From Actinocatenispora comari (GTDB lineage: Bacteria; Actinomycetota; Actinomycetes; Mycobacteriales; Micromonosporaceae), in assembly GCF_017312725.1 (NCBI RefSeq), contig NZ_BOPO01000024.1:1-64000 (forward strand): 64,000 nucleotides of DNA, in the 5' to 3' direction. A model generated the notes under the pieces. The model made no database searches. It worked only from the letters and a program-made list of their open reading frames with translations, and was not told the DNA's origin. The translations under genes and the position numbers were made by a program. Positions within the stretch are counted from its first letter, which is position 1. Each line of letters begins with the position of its first letter. Positions 1-8,718 of the stretch are shown here, piece by piece.

Positions 1-94
1 GTGCGTGACGACCGACGTTCAGCCGACCCGGCACCGACACACCGACCCCGGCGCACACCGGCCCGGGTGCGTGGCGACCGGCGTTCAGCCGGTC
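1..94. repeat. Two degenerate 28-bp direct copies at the 3' end of the OsmC gene
   Basis: Bases 1-28 and 67-94 are near-identical 28-bp copies, differing at a few positions, separated by a GC-rich spacer. The second copy contains the stop codon region of the OsmC gene (stop at 85-87, minus strand). The other copy lies just downstream of that gene in its direction of transcription, so the gene tail seems to have been duplicated. The same pattern recurs at other gene ends in this window. Confidence 0.6.
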
Positions 95-513
95 GCCACG
101 CCCATGGTGACGTCGGCGCCGAGCTGCACGGTGCGGCTGACGGTGCAGAGCCGGTCGTGCGAGGTGCGGATCGCCTCCGGCAGCAGCGCCCGCGCCTTGT
201 CGCCGCCCTCGCCCGCCGGGAACGTGACCCGGAACGAGACCTCGATCCCGGTCAGGTGGTTGCCCTGCGCGTCACGCACCTTGTCGCCGCTGGACTCGAT
301 GTCGAACGAGGTCGGCTCGGCCCGCCGCGAGGTCAGGATGTCCACATCGATCGCGGTGCATCCGGCGATCGCGGCGAGCAGCAGCTCCACCGGGGTGAAG
401 TCGGTGTCGCCGCCGGCGCCGATGCTGATCTGCCCGCCACGCTCGTTGCGGACCTGGTAGGTCTGGCTGCCGGTCCGATGCAGGGACACGGCGCGTTTCG
501 TCTCGTCTGCCAC
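85..513 (-). CDS. OsmC/Ohr-family protein
   Basis: A 142-residue protein of the OsmC fold. This family reduces organic or fatty-acid hydroperoxides with a cysteine pair, in the cytoplasm. The two family cysteines are visible: C52 in the helix segment AGCTAID and C123 in SHDRLCTV. The GTG at 513 is chosen because the protein then starts just before the conserved N-terminal strand; a longer frame runs upstream to 615 but would overlap the aldehyde dehydrogenase gene. It lies 50 bp downstream of that gene on the same strand and may be the last cistron of the oxidative operon, perhaps as protection against peroxide made by the oxidases encoded upstream (inference). It is OsmC-like rather than clearly Ohr. 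Confidence 0.85.
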   Translation of the reverse strand: MADETKRAVSLHRTGSQTYQVRNERGGQISIGAGGDTDFTPVELLLAAIAGCTAIDVDILTSRRAEPTSFDIESSGDKVRDAQGNHLTGIEVSFRVTFPAGEGGDKARALLPEAIRTSHDRLCTVSRTVQLGADVTMGVATG

Positions 514-563
514 CCCGCCAGCCTGCCACGCACCGGCCGGTACGCCACCCACCGGCGCCCGAT

Positions 564-1976
564 TCAGCACGGCCGGTGCAGGACGAACGGTTCGGTGTGG
601 GCGTAGACGCCCCATTCACCGCCGGACACGCCGAGGCCGGAGTCCTTCACCCCGGCGAACGGGTCGTCGAACGACATCGCCAGGTGCCGGTTCACCCACG
701 CGGTACCGACCTCCAGCCGCGCCGCGACCTGCGCCGCGCGGTCGACGTCGGTACCCCAGACCGAGCCGCACAGGCCGTACCGGGTGTCGTTGGCGCGCTC
801 GACCGCCTCGTCGACGGTGTCGTACCGCAGGACCGGCAGGGCCGGGCCGAACTGTTCCTCGGCCACGATCGGGTCGCCGTCGGTGCCGCCGGCCAGCACC
901 GTCGGGGCGTAAAAGTACCCGTCCCGGTCCAGCGGCCCGCCGCCCGCCACCGCGCGGGCACCGCCGGCCAACGCCGCCGCCACCAGCTCGCCGACCCGCT
1001 CGTACTGCGGCTTCGTGGCGAGTGGGCCGAGCCGGGTGCCGGGGTCGGTCGGGTCGCCGACGACCACGTGCCGGGCCCGGTCGGCGAGCGCCTCGACCAG
1101 CTCGTCGTGCCGGGAGGCCGCGACGTAGACCCGCTTGACCGCCATGCAGATCTGGCCGCAGTTGGCGAACGCGGACCAGAACAGCGCGTCGGCGAGGGCC
1201 GGTACGTCCGCGTCGGGCAGCACGATCGCGGCGTCGTTGCCGCCCAGTTCCAGCGTGACCGGGCGCAGCCGGGGCGCCGCGGTGGCGGCGACCCGCCGGC
1301 CGGTACCGACCGACCCGGTGAACGTGACCTGCCTGATGCCGGGATGCTCGACCAGCCGCTGCCCCAGCGGTTCCGGCCCGGACACGACGTTGAGCACGCC
1401 GGACGGCAGCACCCCGGACAGCAGCCGGCCCAGCGCGAGCGTGGTCAGCGGCGTGTACGGCGAGGGCTTGAGCACCACGGTGTTGCCGGCGGCGAGGGCC
1501 GGTGCCAGCTTCGCCGTGGCCAACTGCACCGGGAAGTTCCACGGCGCGATCGCCGCGACCGGGCCGACCGGCCGCCAGTACACCTCGACCCGCTCGGTGC
1601 CGTCGTCGCGCAACACCCGCGGCTCGGCCCGCAGCGTGCCGGCGTGCCGCAGCCGGTCCGCGGCGCGCCGCAGCTCGGCCCGGGCGTCCGCGAGCGGCTT
1701 GCCCTGCTCGGCGGTGAGCAGCGGGGCGAGCCGGTCGGCCGCGTCGCGGACCGCGTCGGCGGCGGCGACCAGCGCGGCGGACCGCTGGTCGGCGTCGGCG
1801 CGCCAGCCCGACCAGGCGTGGTGGGCCGCGTCGACCGCGGCGTCGAGTTCGGCGTCGGTGCAGGCCGGAGCGGTCGCGAAGGCCCGACCGGTCGACGGGT
1901 CGACCACCTCGAACCGGTGCTCGCCGGCGACTGCCGCGCCGCCGATCGTCATCGGCTCGAACGTCGGCTCAGGCAT
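564..1976 (-). CDS. NAD(P)-dependent aldehyde dehydrogenase
   Basis: A 470-residue ALDH-superfamily enzyme that should oxidise an aldehyde to the acid with NAD(P). Visible landmarks are the oxyanion Asn in PWNFP (N147), the general base Glu in TLELGGN (E243) and the nucleophile in FANCGQIC (C277), spaced as usual for the family. Length is normal. The ATG at 1976 overlaps the end of the upstream amidohydrolase-like gene by 8 bp, so translation is probably coupled. Its place at the end of a monooxygenase/oxidase operon suggests that it oxidises an aldehyde released by the earlier steps. The substrate cannot be read from the sequence. Confidence 0.92.
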   Translation of the reverse strand: MPEPTFEPMTIGGAAVAGEHRFEVVDPSTGRAFATAPACTDAELDAAVDAAHHAWSGWRADADQRSAALVAAADAVRDAADRLAPLLTAEQGKPLADARAELRRAADRLRHAGTLRAEPRVLRDDGTERVEVYWRPVGPVAAIAPWNFPVQLATAKLAPALAAGNTVVLKPSPYTPLTTLALGRLLSGVLPSGVLNVVSGPEPLGQRLVEHPGIRQVTFTGSVGTGRRVAATAAPRLRPVTLELGGNDAAIVLPDADVPALADALFWSAFANCGQICMAVKRVYVAASRHDELVEALADRARHVVVGDPTDPGTRLGPLATKPQYERVGELVAAALAGGARAVAGGGPLDRDGYFYAPTVLAGGTDGDPIVAEEQFGPALPVLRYDTVDEAVERANDTRYGLCGSVWGTDVDRAAQVAARLEVGTAWVNRHLAMSFDDPFAGVKDSGLGVSGGEWGVYAHTEPFVLHRPC

Positions 1977-3018
1977 CGAGCAGCCGTCCCGGGTTGACGA
2001 CGCTGATCTGGTGCACCTGCTCGTCGGTGAGGCCGAAGGCGCGCATGTGCGCGCGGATCAGCCGCATCGCCTCCACCGTGTTCGGGAACAGCGGTTCGCC
2101 GGCGTCGCTGGACAGCGTCACGTGGTCGGTGCCGATCCGCCGGATGGCATCGGCCATCCGCTTCGGGTCGACCCCGAGCAGCGGCGAGATCTCGTCGTAG
2201 GTGAAGTTGAGGTACACGCCGGCGGCGGCGAGCTGCGTCAACTGCGCGACGGACAGGTCGATGAACGGGCTGAACGGGTGGTCCACCACCGCCCGGGTGA
2301 TGCCGAGATCGCGCACCGCGTCGGCCATCGCGAAGATCTCCTCGTGCGTGCCGTGCGCGAAGGACACCATCACCCCGGCGTCGGCGGCCATCCGGAACAC
2401 CTCGCGGTACTCGGGCTTGAGCCGGCCGCGCTCGTCCAGGGTGTACTCGCCGACGGCGAGCGCCCGGTCCCACGGCAGCGGGTCGCTCCAGTCCCCGGCC
2501 TCGCCCCACCAGGCCGGCGGGCCGCCGACCTTGCTCAGCGTGTTCGCGCTGCGAAACACCGGCATCCAGACGGCGGAGACACCGTCGTCGAGGTTGGCCC
2601 GGCAGGCCTCGAGCATGCCGCGACCGCGGGTGAAGCTGGTGATCCAGCCGGACCACAGTCGGGTCGGCGGCACGCCGGTCGACTCGGACCAGGCGGCCAG
2701 GTCCCGCTCGACCTCGCGGACCACGCCGGCGGGGCCGACCACGTCGGTCCGATCCCGGCCGACGATGCTCTTGAACAGCAGCCCGCCCATGCCGGACGCG
2801 GAGGCGAGCTGGGCGACGGCGAGCGCGTCCTGCTGGCCCTCGTGCGCGTGGCAGTGGATGTCGATCGCACCCTCGACGTCGGTGATCGCCGGCGGCGCCA
2901 GCGGTTCGGCGCGGTAGCCCATCCGGGCCCGGTACGAGGCGACGAACCGGTCGTGCGGCGCCCCGTTCGGCGCCCGCAGCGACGCCTCGGCAGCCAGCTC
3001 CGGATCCATTCCGTCCAC
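1969..3018 (-). CDS. Amidohydrolase-like protein (DUF6282 type)
   Basis: A protein of about 349 residues resembling the DUF6282 group of the metal-dependent amidohydrolase superfamily. Near residue 50 it has the metal-binding pattern IDIHCHAHEG, followed by a SGMGGLLFKS strand. Later histidines (FAHGTHEE, VVDHPFSPF) and LSSDAGEP near the C-terminus could supply the remaining ligands. The start is taken as the GTG at 3018, because an AGGAG lies 8 bases upstream of it; an ATG three codons later (3009) is the alternative. It sits 11 bp after the MFS gene and overlaps the aldehyde dehydrogenase gene. A hydrolytic step in the operon pathway is a reasonable guess, and no substrate is known to me. 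Confidence 0.7.
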   Translation of the reverse strand: MDGMDPELAAEASLRAPNGAPHDRFVASYRARMGYRAEPLAPPAITDVEGAIDIHCHAHEGQQDALAVAQLASASGMGGLLFKSIVGRDRTDVVGPAGVVREVERDLAAWSESTGVPPTRLWSGWITSFTRGRGMLEACRANLDDGVSAVWMPVFRSANTLSKVGGPPAWWGEAGDWSDPLPWDRALAVGEYTLDERGRLKPEYREVFRMAADAGVMVSFAHGTHEEIFAMADAVRDLGITRAVVDHPFSPFIDLSVAQLTQLAAAGVYLNFTYDEISPLLGVDPKRMADAIRRIGTDHVTLSSDAGEPLFPNTVEAMRLIRAHMRAFGLTDEQVHQISVVNPGRLLDA

Positions 3019-3029
3019 CCTGCACACTC

Positions 3030-4583
3030 CTATCGGTTCGATTCGGCGGCGGCCTCGACCAGCGGCCGGCCGGCGGTCTCGGCGCCGGCCCGCCACAGCA
3101 CCACCGCGGCCACCACCACCGGTACCGCGGAGACCAGGGCGAGGCCGGCGATGCGCGGTGCCGAGGTCAGCAGCAGCGGGCCGAACAGCCCACCGGCCTT
3201 GCCCGCCGCGGCCGCGACGCCGCTGCCGGAGGCGCGCAGCTCGGTCGGGTACACCTCCGTCGCGTACGGCGCGAGCAGCGCGATCATGCCGCCGGCGGCG
3301 GTGAGCAGCAGCGCGGTCAGCGCGATCAGCACCGCACCGGCGCCGGGACGTTCCGGCCGGGCGGCGGCGAAGCCGAGGAGCACCACGGCGGTGGCGAGCG
3401 CGTAGCAGACCATCGTGCGGCGCGAGCTCCACCGCGCGTAGAGCACCGCGGCGAGCAGCGTCGCCGGCACCGCGAACAGCGACGAGACGAACAGCAGCGT
3501 CGGGGCCCGGGTACCGGCACCGGCGGCGGTCAGGAACGTCGGCAGGAACGTGATGAAGCCCCAGTTGACGATCCCCCAGCCGAGCCCGAACAGCACGATC
3601 GCCCCGGTCTGCACCCGGTACGCGGCGGCGAACACCGCGGCGAGCCCACCGCGCGGCACGACCGGTACCGGAGCCGGCCGTTCGGGTGCCGCCGGTGCGG
3701 TGCGGATGCCGTACCGGGCCATCACCGCGGCGGCCTCGTCGGCGCGCCCGGTGGCGAGCAGGTAGCGCGGCGACTCGGGCACGAAGCGGCGCAGTACCAG
3801 CAGGATCAGCCCGGTGGGCACGCCGAGCAGCCAGAGCGCGCGCCAGCTGTAGGTCGGTACCAGCAGGGTCGCCGCACCGCTGGCCACCAGGTAGCCGAGC
3901 GCGGCGCCGATGCCGCTCTGCGCCACCACCAGCGCGCCGCGGCGCGAGGCCGGCACCGACTCGCTCATCAGCGCGTACACGGTCGGCAGCATGCCGCCGG
4001 CGGCCACGCCCATCGCCGCGCACATCACCAGGTTCCAGCCGAACGACGGCATGAACCCGCAGACCGCGGTCGCCACGTACAGCAGCGCGGACAGCAGGAT
4101 GGTGGCGCGCCGGCCGTACAGGTCGGCCAGGGCTCCCCACAGCAGCGAACCGGCGACCGTACCGGCGATCGCGACGAGCGGCAGCACCGCGGACTGCCCG
4201 GCGGTCAAGCCGTACTCGGCGCGCATCCCGGGCACCACGAACCCGAGCGTCGCCGGCTTCATCGTGTCCACCACCAGCGCCACCGTCAGCACCGCGAGCA
4301 GTCGCCGGTGCGCCGGCGACAACCGGGCGGTGTCCAGCGCGGCGTAGCGCACCGCGGCGTCGGCGGCCCCGGCCCCACGGTGCACCGCCCCGGACGGCAG
4401 CAGACCCCAGGCCGCGGCGGCCAACCCCACCACCAGCAGCACCATCCCGACGTCCATCCGGGCGCTCATCGGCATGCCGACCATCCGGTACCCGTCCGAC
4501 GCGGTCGTCAGGTAGTCCGGTACGTGCAGCGCCACGCCGGCGCAGACCAGCACGGCACCGAGCCAGTACGCGAGGCGCTTCAT
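3030..4583 (-). CDS. MFS transporter with two extra N-terminal membrane segments
   Basis: A 517-residue multi-pass membrane protein of the major facilitator superfamily. The first two hydrophobic segments (residues 6-25 and 44-64) precede the canonical 12-helix core, which starts near residue 95. The loop motif after helix 2 reads GALADLYGRRAT, and the end of helix 6 carries RRFVPESPRYLLATGR, both typical of sugar/aromatic-acid porter-like members; the PESPRYL motif favours import. It lies inside the oxidative operon, overlapping the P450 gene by 4 bp, so it probably takes up the substrate of that pathway (inference). The two additional N-terminal helices are unusual for this family. Confidence 0.88.
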   Translation of the reverse strand: MKRLAYWLGAVLVCAGVALHVPDYLTTASDGYRMVGMPMSARMDVGMVLLVVGLAAAAWGLLPSGAVHRGAGAADAAVRYAALDTARLSPAHRRLLAVLTVALVVDTMKPATLGFVVPGMRAEYGLTAGQSAVLPLVAIAGTVAGSLLWGALADLYGRRATILLSALLYVATAVCGFMPSFGWNLVMCAAMGVAAGGMLPTVYALMSESVPASRRGALVVAQSGIGAALGYLVASGAATLLVPTYSWRALWLLGVPTGLILLVLRRFVPESPRYLLATGRADEAAAVMARYGIRTAPAAPERPAPVPVVPRGGLAAVFAAAYRVQTGAIVLFGLGWGIVNWGFITFLPTFLTAAGAGTRAPTLLFVSSLFAVPATLLAAVLYARWSSRRTMVCYALATAVVLLGFAAARPERPGAGAVLIALTALLLTAAGGMIALLAPYATEVYPTELRASGSGVAAAAGKAGGLFGPLLLTSAPRIAGLALVSAVPVVVAAVVLWRAGAETAGRPLVEAAAESNR

Positions 4584-6076
4584 CGTTCACCTCCGGTCAC
4601 CGGGCAGCCGCCGGCGCGCGGGCGGCCCTGCGTGTCGTGCGTGGCGAAGTAGGTACGGGCCAGGCCCTGCCGCCGCGCGTCGGCGACCAGGTAGCTGCCC
4701 AGTACCAGTTGCACGAGGCTGCGGGACACGTCCTCCCAGCGGTCCCGCAGCCGCATCAGCGCCAGCCGTGCCCGGACGCCACCGGGTACCGGGCCGTCGA
4801 CCGGCACGGCGGGCGAGTCGTGGCCGGGCCGCACCGCCCGGTCGCCGGACCCCGCGGTGCCCGGCGCGCCCGGCTCGGCGCCGCGGGCGGCGAGCCGGTC
4901 GCGCGACACGAGCAGGCAGGGGCCGCGGTTGGGCACCGAGCGGGTGTGCGCGGCGGACGAGTACGGCAGGTACCGGGCCAGCACCTCGCGCACGACCACC
5001 CGCATCGTCACCGGCGCCACTCCGCGGGCCGGGCAGGGCCGGTTCGCGGTCACCCCGAACGGCAGGAAGTTCATGCTGCGGGCCGACTCCCGCTCCCACC
5101 GGTCCGGGTCGAACACGTCGGCGTCGGTCAGCCCGGCGGCGTGGAAGTCCGGGTAGCTGAAGCACAGCACGCTGCCGGCGGGCACCGTGCTGCCGGCCCG
5201 GTCGATGTCGGCGCTGGTGATCCGGTGCGCAATGCCGAACAGCGGGTACCGGCGCAGCGACTCGTCGATCACCCGGTCCAGGTAGTCGTCGTCCTCCGGG
5301 TCGGCGACCAGCCGGCGCCGGACCGCGGGGTGCTGCGCGATCGCCAGCAGCAGGTGGGCCATCGCCTCGGACATCTGCACGATCGCGGTGTTGAAGAACG
5401 CGCCCTGCAGGTAGCGGGCCTGGTCCAGCTCGGACAGCCGGTCCGGCAGCGGCTGCGCCGGCGGGCGGTGCCGGACCCGGTCGAGCAGGTAGTCGGTGAG
5501 CCGGTCCCGGCGGTCCAGGTGCCGCAGCCCGCAGCACTTCAGCGCGGTGATCACGTCGTCGGCGTTGGCCACGATCGCGTTCCGGACACCGGGCGGGCAC
5601 GCCTCGTCGAACACCAGCCGGTGGTACACCTCGGCCCAGATCGGCATCATCGTGTCCCGCAGCCGTACCGTCGCGACCGGGCCGCCCACGCCGGACAGCA
5701 CGGACTCGGCCGCGGCGCGGGTGATCTCGACCAGTTCCGGCTTCGGCCGGGCCAGGAACCGCCGGGTGGTCCGGGCCACCTGCTCGTACCGTTCCCCCGG
5801 TTCCAGGTGCTCCTGGTGCACCTCGGGCCCGGGCGCGAGCCAGTACCAGAACAGGTCGGACAGCCCGGCCCCGCGGCTGCGGCCGTCCGCCGCGGGATGC
5901 TCGTACAGGGCGCGCCAGTCGGTTACGTCGAACTCCGGCCCCGGTACCGGGATGCCCTCCGACCCGTTGATCCGGGCGAAGATGCGCATCCGCAGCGCGA
6001 CCACCACCCGGGGCAGCCAGTACGGCAGGCTCACCACCAGCGCGACCGCCGCCACCACGATCCCGACGGTCACCAT
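4580..6076 (-). CDS. Membrane-anchored, atypical cytochrome P450
   Basis: A 498-residue P450-fold protein. An N-terminal membrane anchor (residues about 4-27) is followed by IPVPGPEFD, like the proline-rich hinge of anchored P450s. The K-helix ExxR is E272-S-L-R275. The presumed haem ligand is C348 in FGVTANRPCPARG, with one residue more between Phe and Cys than the usual FGxGxHxC. The I-helix region (GAFFNTAIVQMSEA) lacks the usual acid-Thr pair. After the haem region comes a Pro/Gly-rich linker and a basic C-terminal domain of about 70 residues absent from ordinary P450s. It overlaps both neighbours by 4-7 bp. No ferredoxin or reductase gene is nearby, so a generic redox partner, peroxide, or a non-monooxygenase reaction must be considered. 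Confidence 0.85.
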   Translation of the reverse strand: MVTVGIVVAAVALVVSLPYWLPRVVVALRMRIFARINGSEGIPVPGPEFDVTDWRALYEHPAADGRSRGAGLSDLFWYWLAPGPEVHQEHLEPGERYEQVARTTRRFLARPKPELVEITRAAAESVLSGVGGPVATVRLRDTMMPIWAEVYHRLVFDEACPPGVRNAIVANADDVITALKCCGLRHLDRRDRLTDYLLDRVRHRPPAQPLPDRLSELDQARYLQGAFFNTAIVQMSEAMAHLLLAIAQHPAVRRRLVADPEDDDYLDRVIDESLRRYPLFGIAHRITSADIDRAGSTVPAGSVLCFSYPDFHAAGLTDADVFDPDRWERESARSMNFLPFGVTANRPCPARGVAPVTMRVVVREVLARYLPYSSAAHTRSVPNRGPCLLVSRDRLAARGAEPGAPGTAGSGDRAVRPGHDSPAVPVDGPVPGGVRARLALMRLRDRWEDVSRSLVQLVLGSYLVADARRQGLARTYFATHDTQGRPRAGGCPVTGGER

Positions 6077-7149
6077 CGCGGGCCCGCCGGCAGCAGGTCA
6101 CGGGACACCTCGGCCGGGCTGCCGCAGCCGCACAGCATCAGGGTGTGCGCGAGCTCGTCGCGCAGGATCTCCAGTACCCGGGTCACGCCCGCCTCACCGC
6201 CGACGGTGAGACCCCACACCACCGGGCGGCCGACGGCGACCGCGGCGGCCCCGTACGCGAGCGCCTTGACGACGTCGGTGCCGCGCCGGATGCCGCCGTC
6301 GAGCAGCACCGGCAGCCGGCCGGCGACCGCGTCGACGACGTCCGGCAGCGCCTCGATGCTCGCCATCGCGGTGTCCAGCTGCCGGCCGCCGTGGTTGGAC
6401 ACCACGATGCCGTCGATGCCGGCGTCCGCGGCGATCCGGGCGTCCTCCGGGTGCAGCACGCCCTTGAGCAGGATCGGCAGGTCGGTCAGCGACCGCAGTC
6501 GCTCGACGTGCCGCCAGGACAGCTCCGGCGACAGGTCCACCTGGCGCACGTGGCCGGGTTCGCCGGCGCGCAGCTCGCGCAGGTTCTCGCAGCGCATCCC
6601 GGCCGGCAGGTCGTGGAACCCGTGCCGGTCGTTGCGCTCGTGATGACCCAGCGCCGGCGAGTCGGCGGTGACCACCAGCGCCCGCACCCCGGCCGACTCG
6701 GCGCGGCGCACGACGGCCTCGGTGAACCCCAGGTCGCGCTGCAGGTACAGCTGGAACCACAGCACCGGGTCAACGGCGACCTTGCGCGCCTCGGCGGCGA
6801 TGTCCTCGATCGCCACCGTGGACAGCATCGCCGCGATCAGCACCGTACCGGCCGAGGCGACCGCCCGCGCGGTGGCCCGCTCGGCATCCGGGTGCGCGAG
6901 CCGGTGGAACGCCGTCGGCGCGACGAGGATCGGCATGCTCGCCGGCGCGCCGAGCACCGCCGTTGCCAGTTCCGGCGTGCCGCGGCCCCGCAGGATGCGC
7001 GGCCGCAGCCGGATCCGGGCGAACGCCGACTCGTTGGCCGCCAGGGTGATCTCGTCGCGCGCGCCACCGGCGAAGTAGTCGTAGTGCACCGGGTCGAGCG
7101 CCGCGCGCGCCGGCGCCTCGAAGTCCGCGACCGTGAGCAGCTCGTCCAT
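6070..7149 (-). CDS. FMN-dependent alpha-hydroxy-acid oxidase/dehydrogenase
   Basis: A 359-residue TIM-barrel flavoprotein of the lactate/glycolate oxidase family, which converts 2-hydroxy acids to 2-oxo acids. The family marks are all present: YDYFAGGARDE near the N-terminus, the FMN-contacting Lys in LLKGV (K229), the active-site SNHGGRQLD with H253 and R256, and the phosphate loop LLDGGIRRGTDVVKALAYGA (282-301). If O2 is the acceptor, H2O2 forms, which would fit the OsmC gene at the end of the operon. The start ATG follows the FAD monooxygenase stop by 9 bp; the stop overlaps the P450 start by 7 bp. The substrate is unknown; a mandelate- or lactate-like acid is possible. Confidence 0.92.
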   Translation of the reverse strand: MDELLTVADFEAPARAALDPVHYDYFAGGARDEITLAANESAFARIRLRPRILRGRGTPELATAVLGAPASMPILVAPTAFHRLAHPDAERATARAVASAGTVLIAAMLSTVAIEDIAAEARKVAVDPVLWFQLYLQRDLGFTEAVVRRAESAGVRALVVTADSPALGHHERNDRHGFHDLPAGMRCENLRELRAGEPGHVRQVDLSPELSWRHVERLRSLTDLPILLKGVLHPEDARIAADAGIDGIVVSNHGGRQLDTAMASIEALPDVVDAVAGRLPVLLDGGIRRGTDVVKALAYGAAAVAVGRPVVWGLTVGGEAGVTRVLEILRDELAHTLMLCGCGSPAEVSRDLLPAGPRW

Positions 7150-7158
7150 CGCGCAGCC

Positions 7159-8718
7159 CTACCGGCTCTGCGCGGCGAGCTGGTCGGTCAGGTACGACAC
7201 CAGCGGCGCCCGGTGCGTCACCGGGTCGGTCCACTCGTTGTCGAGGTTCTCCTTGATCCGGTGCACCGCGACCTCGGTGCCGTCGACGAGCAGCCGGACC
7301 ACCGGATGCAGGTACCGGTCGTCCCGGCCGTGCTGTGCCTCCCACGCCCGACCCGCCGCCACGTCGAACGGGTCCAGGTCCTCGTGCCCCGGCCCGTACT
7401 CCATCGTCAGGGTCAGTACCGTCGCGGCGTCCTCGATCCCGCCGTCGGCGAGGTAGTCGCGCGGCACCTCCTCCAGGTAGCGGGCGCCGTCGGCGGACAG
7501 GCACACCACGTCGGCGAGGAAGGTGAACTGCTGCCACAGCCCCGAGGTACGGTTCGCCCGGGCCAGCAGCGCGTCCGCGATCGCCGCCGGATCGCGCGGC
7601 ACCGGCCGGCCCGGCCACGGCGTCCGCTCGTACCGCTGGTCGAGCATCCGGCTCAGCGCGCGCACCCCGTACCGGAAGCCGTGGATGAAGGCGCTGGTGA
7701 ACTCCTTGAAGTCGCGGGACTGGGTGAGGGTGCCGGCGAAGTACAGGTCGGGCACGCTGACCGACTCCCACGCCGAGGTCAGCGCCGGGAACCGGTCGTT
7801 GATCGTGGTCGCCGGCCGGCAGTCCGGCGCGAAGAAGCTCGCGTCCATCCGGAACCCGGTGCAGCACAGCACCGCGTCGTAGCGGAACCGGACGGTCTCG
7901 TCCCGGCGGGCGTAGCTCATCGTCACCCAGTAGCCGCGCTCGTCCCGCTCGATCTTGTCGACGGTGGCGTCCAGCACCGAGTTCTGCGTCTTGAGCTGGT
8001 AGGTGTCCAGGAAGTTGTTGTTGACCGCCCGCAGGTGTCCGATGAAGTGCGTCTTCCAGGCCATCTTGAGCGAGTGCGGGCCGACCACGTGGATGACCGC
8101 GGCGCGTTCGGTCAGCGCGTCCGCGGTCTCGAACGCCGAGTTCGCCTTGCCGATGATCAGCACCCGCTGGTCGGTGTAGTCGTCCGGGTCGATGGACATG
8201 TCCGCGTACTGCCGGGCCAGCTCGATGCCCTCGATCGGCGGCACGTTCGTCGCACCGAACCCGATCGCGGCGATCACCCGGCGCGCCCGGTACTGCCCGC
8301 CGTGCTCGTCGGTGACCAGGAACCCGCCGCGGTCGTCGCCGGCGCGTGCCACCCGTACCACCCGGGTGTGGTAGCGGATCGCGAGGTCGAAGCGGCGAGC
8401 GAAGTCGGCCAGGTAGCGCAGGTAGTCGTCGGCGTCCGGGAAGTACCGGTCGGTGTAGCCGGTGAAGCGGAACCCGTCGTCGTCGCACAGCAGCGAGTTC
8501 CAGTCGACCCGCAGGTTCAGCTCCGGGTCGGCGCTGCCGGTGTGCGGCTTGTTGATCGAGATCATCTGCCGGTGCCGCGGCTGGTCGACGAAGAACGCCC
8601 CGGGCACGCCGCCGGCCTCCAGCACCAGGTGGTTGCGGCCGGCCCGGCCGAGCAGGTACGCCAGCTGCAGGCCGGCCGGGCCGGCCCCGATCACGAGATA
8701 GTCCACGTTCTCCGGCAA
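7159..8718 (-). CDS. FAD/NAD(P)-dependent monooxygenase-like oxidoreductase
   Basis: A 519-residue two-dinucleotide-fold flavoprotein related to flavin monooxygenases and the FOXRED2-like group. The FAD-binding GAGPAG is at residues 11-16 next to the start. FVDQPRHRQMISINKPHTG (44-61) resembles FOXRED2-like proteins. The NADPH fold is GKANSAFE (190-197), where the usual first Gly-x-Gly is altered to GKA. A TTG at 8718 is taken as start: it follows a clear GGAGG with 6 bases between and directly precedes the FAD fold, whereas the next upstream candidates would add an unlikely basic tail. This is the first gene of the minus-strand operon, so the operon promoter lies in 8719-9040. Hydroxylation, N-oxidation or Baeyer-Villiger chemistry are all possible. 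Confidence 0.85.
   Translation of the reverse strand: MPENVDYLVIGAGPAGLQLAYLLGRAGRNHLVLEAGGVPGAFFVDQPRHRQMISINKPHTGSADPELNLRVDWNSLLCDDDGFRFTGYTDRYFPDADDYLRYLADFARRFDLAIRYHTRVVRVARAGDDRGGFLVTDEHGGQYRARRVIAAIGFGATNVPPIEGIELARQYADMSIDPDDYTDQRVLIIGKANSAFETADALTERAAVIHVVGPHSLKMAWKTHFIGHLRAVNNNFLDTYQLKTQNSVLDATVDKIERDERGYWVTMSYARRDETVRFRYDAVLCCTGFRMDASFFAPDCRPATTINDRFPALTSAWESVSVPDLYFAGTLTQSRDFKEFTSAFIHGFRYGVRALSRMLDQRYERTPWPGRPVPRDPAAIADALLARANRTSGLWQQFTFLADVVCLSADGARYLEEVPRDYLADGGIEDAATVLTLTMEYGPGHEDLDPFDVAAGRAWEAQHGRDDRYLHPVVRLLVDGTEVAVHRIKENLDNEWTDPVTHRAPLVSYLTDQLAAQSR

Noticed and set aside
1969-4590. An apparent fusion of a long N-terminal part to the amidohydrolase-like protein
   Set aside because: The N-terminal part is only the wrong frame of the MFS gene; the amidohydrolase-like protein has its own ribosome site near 3018.
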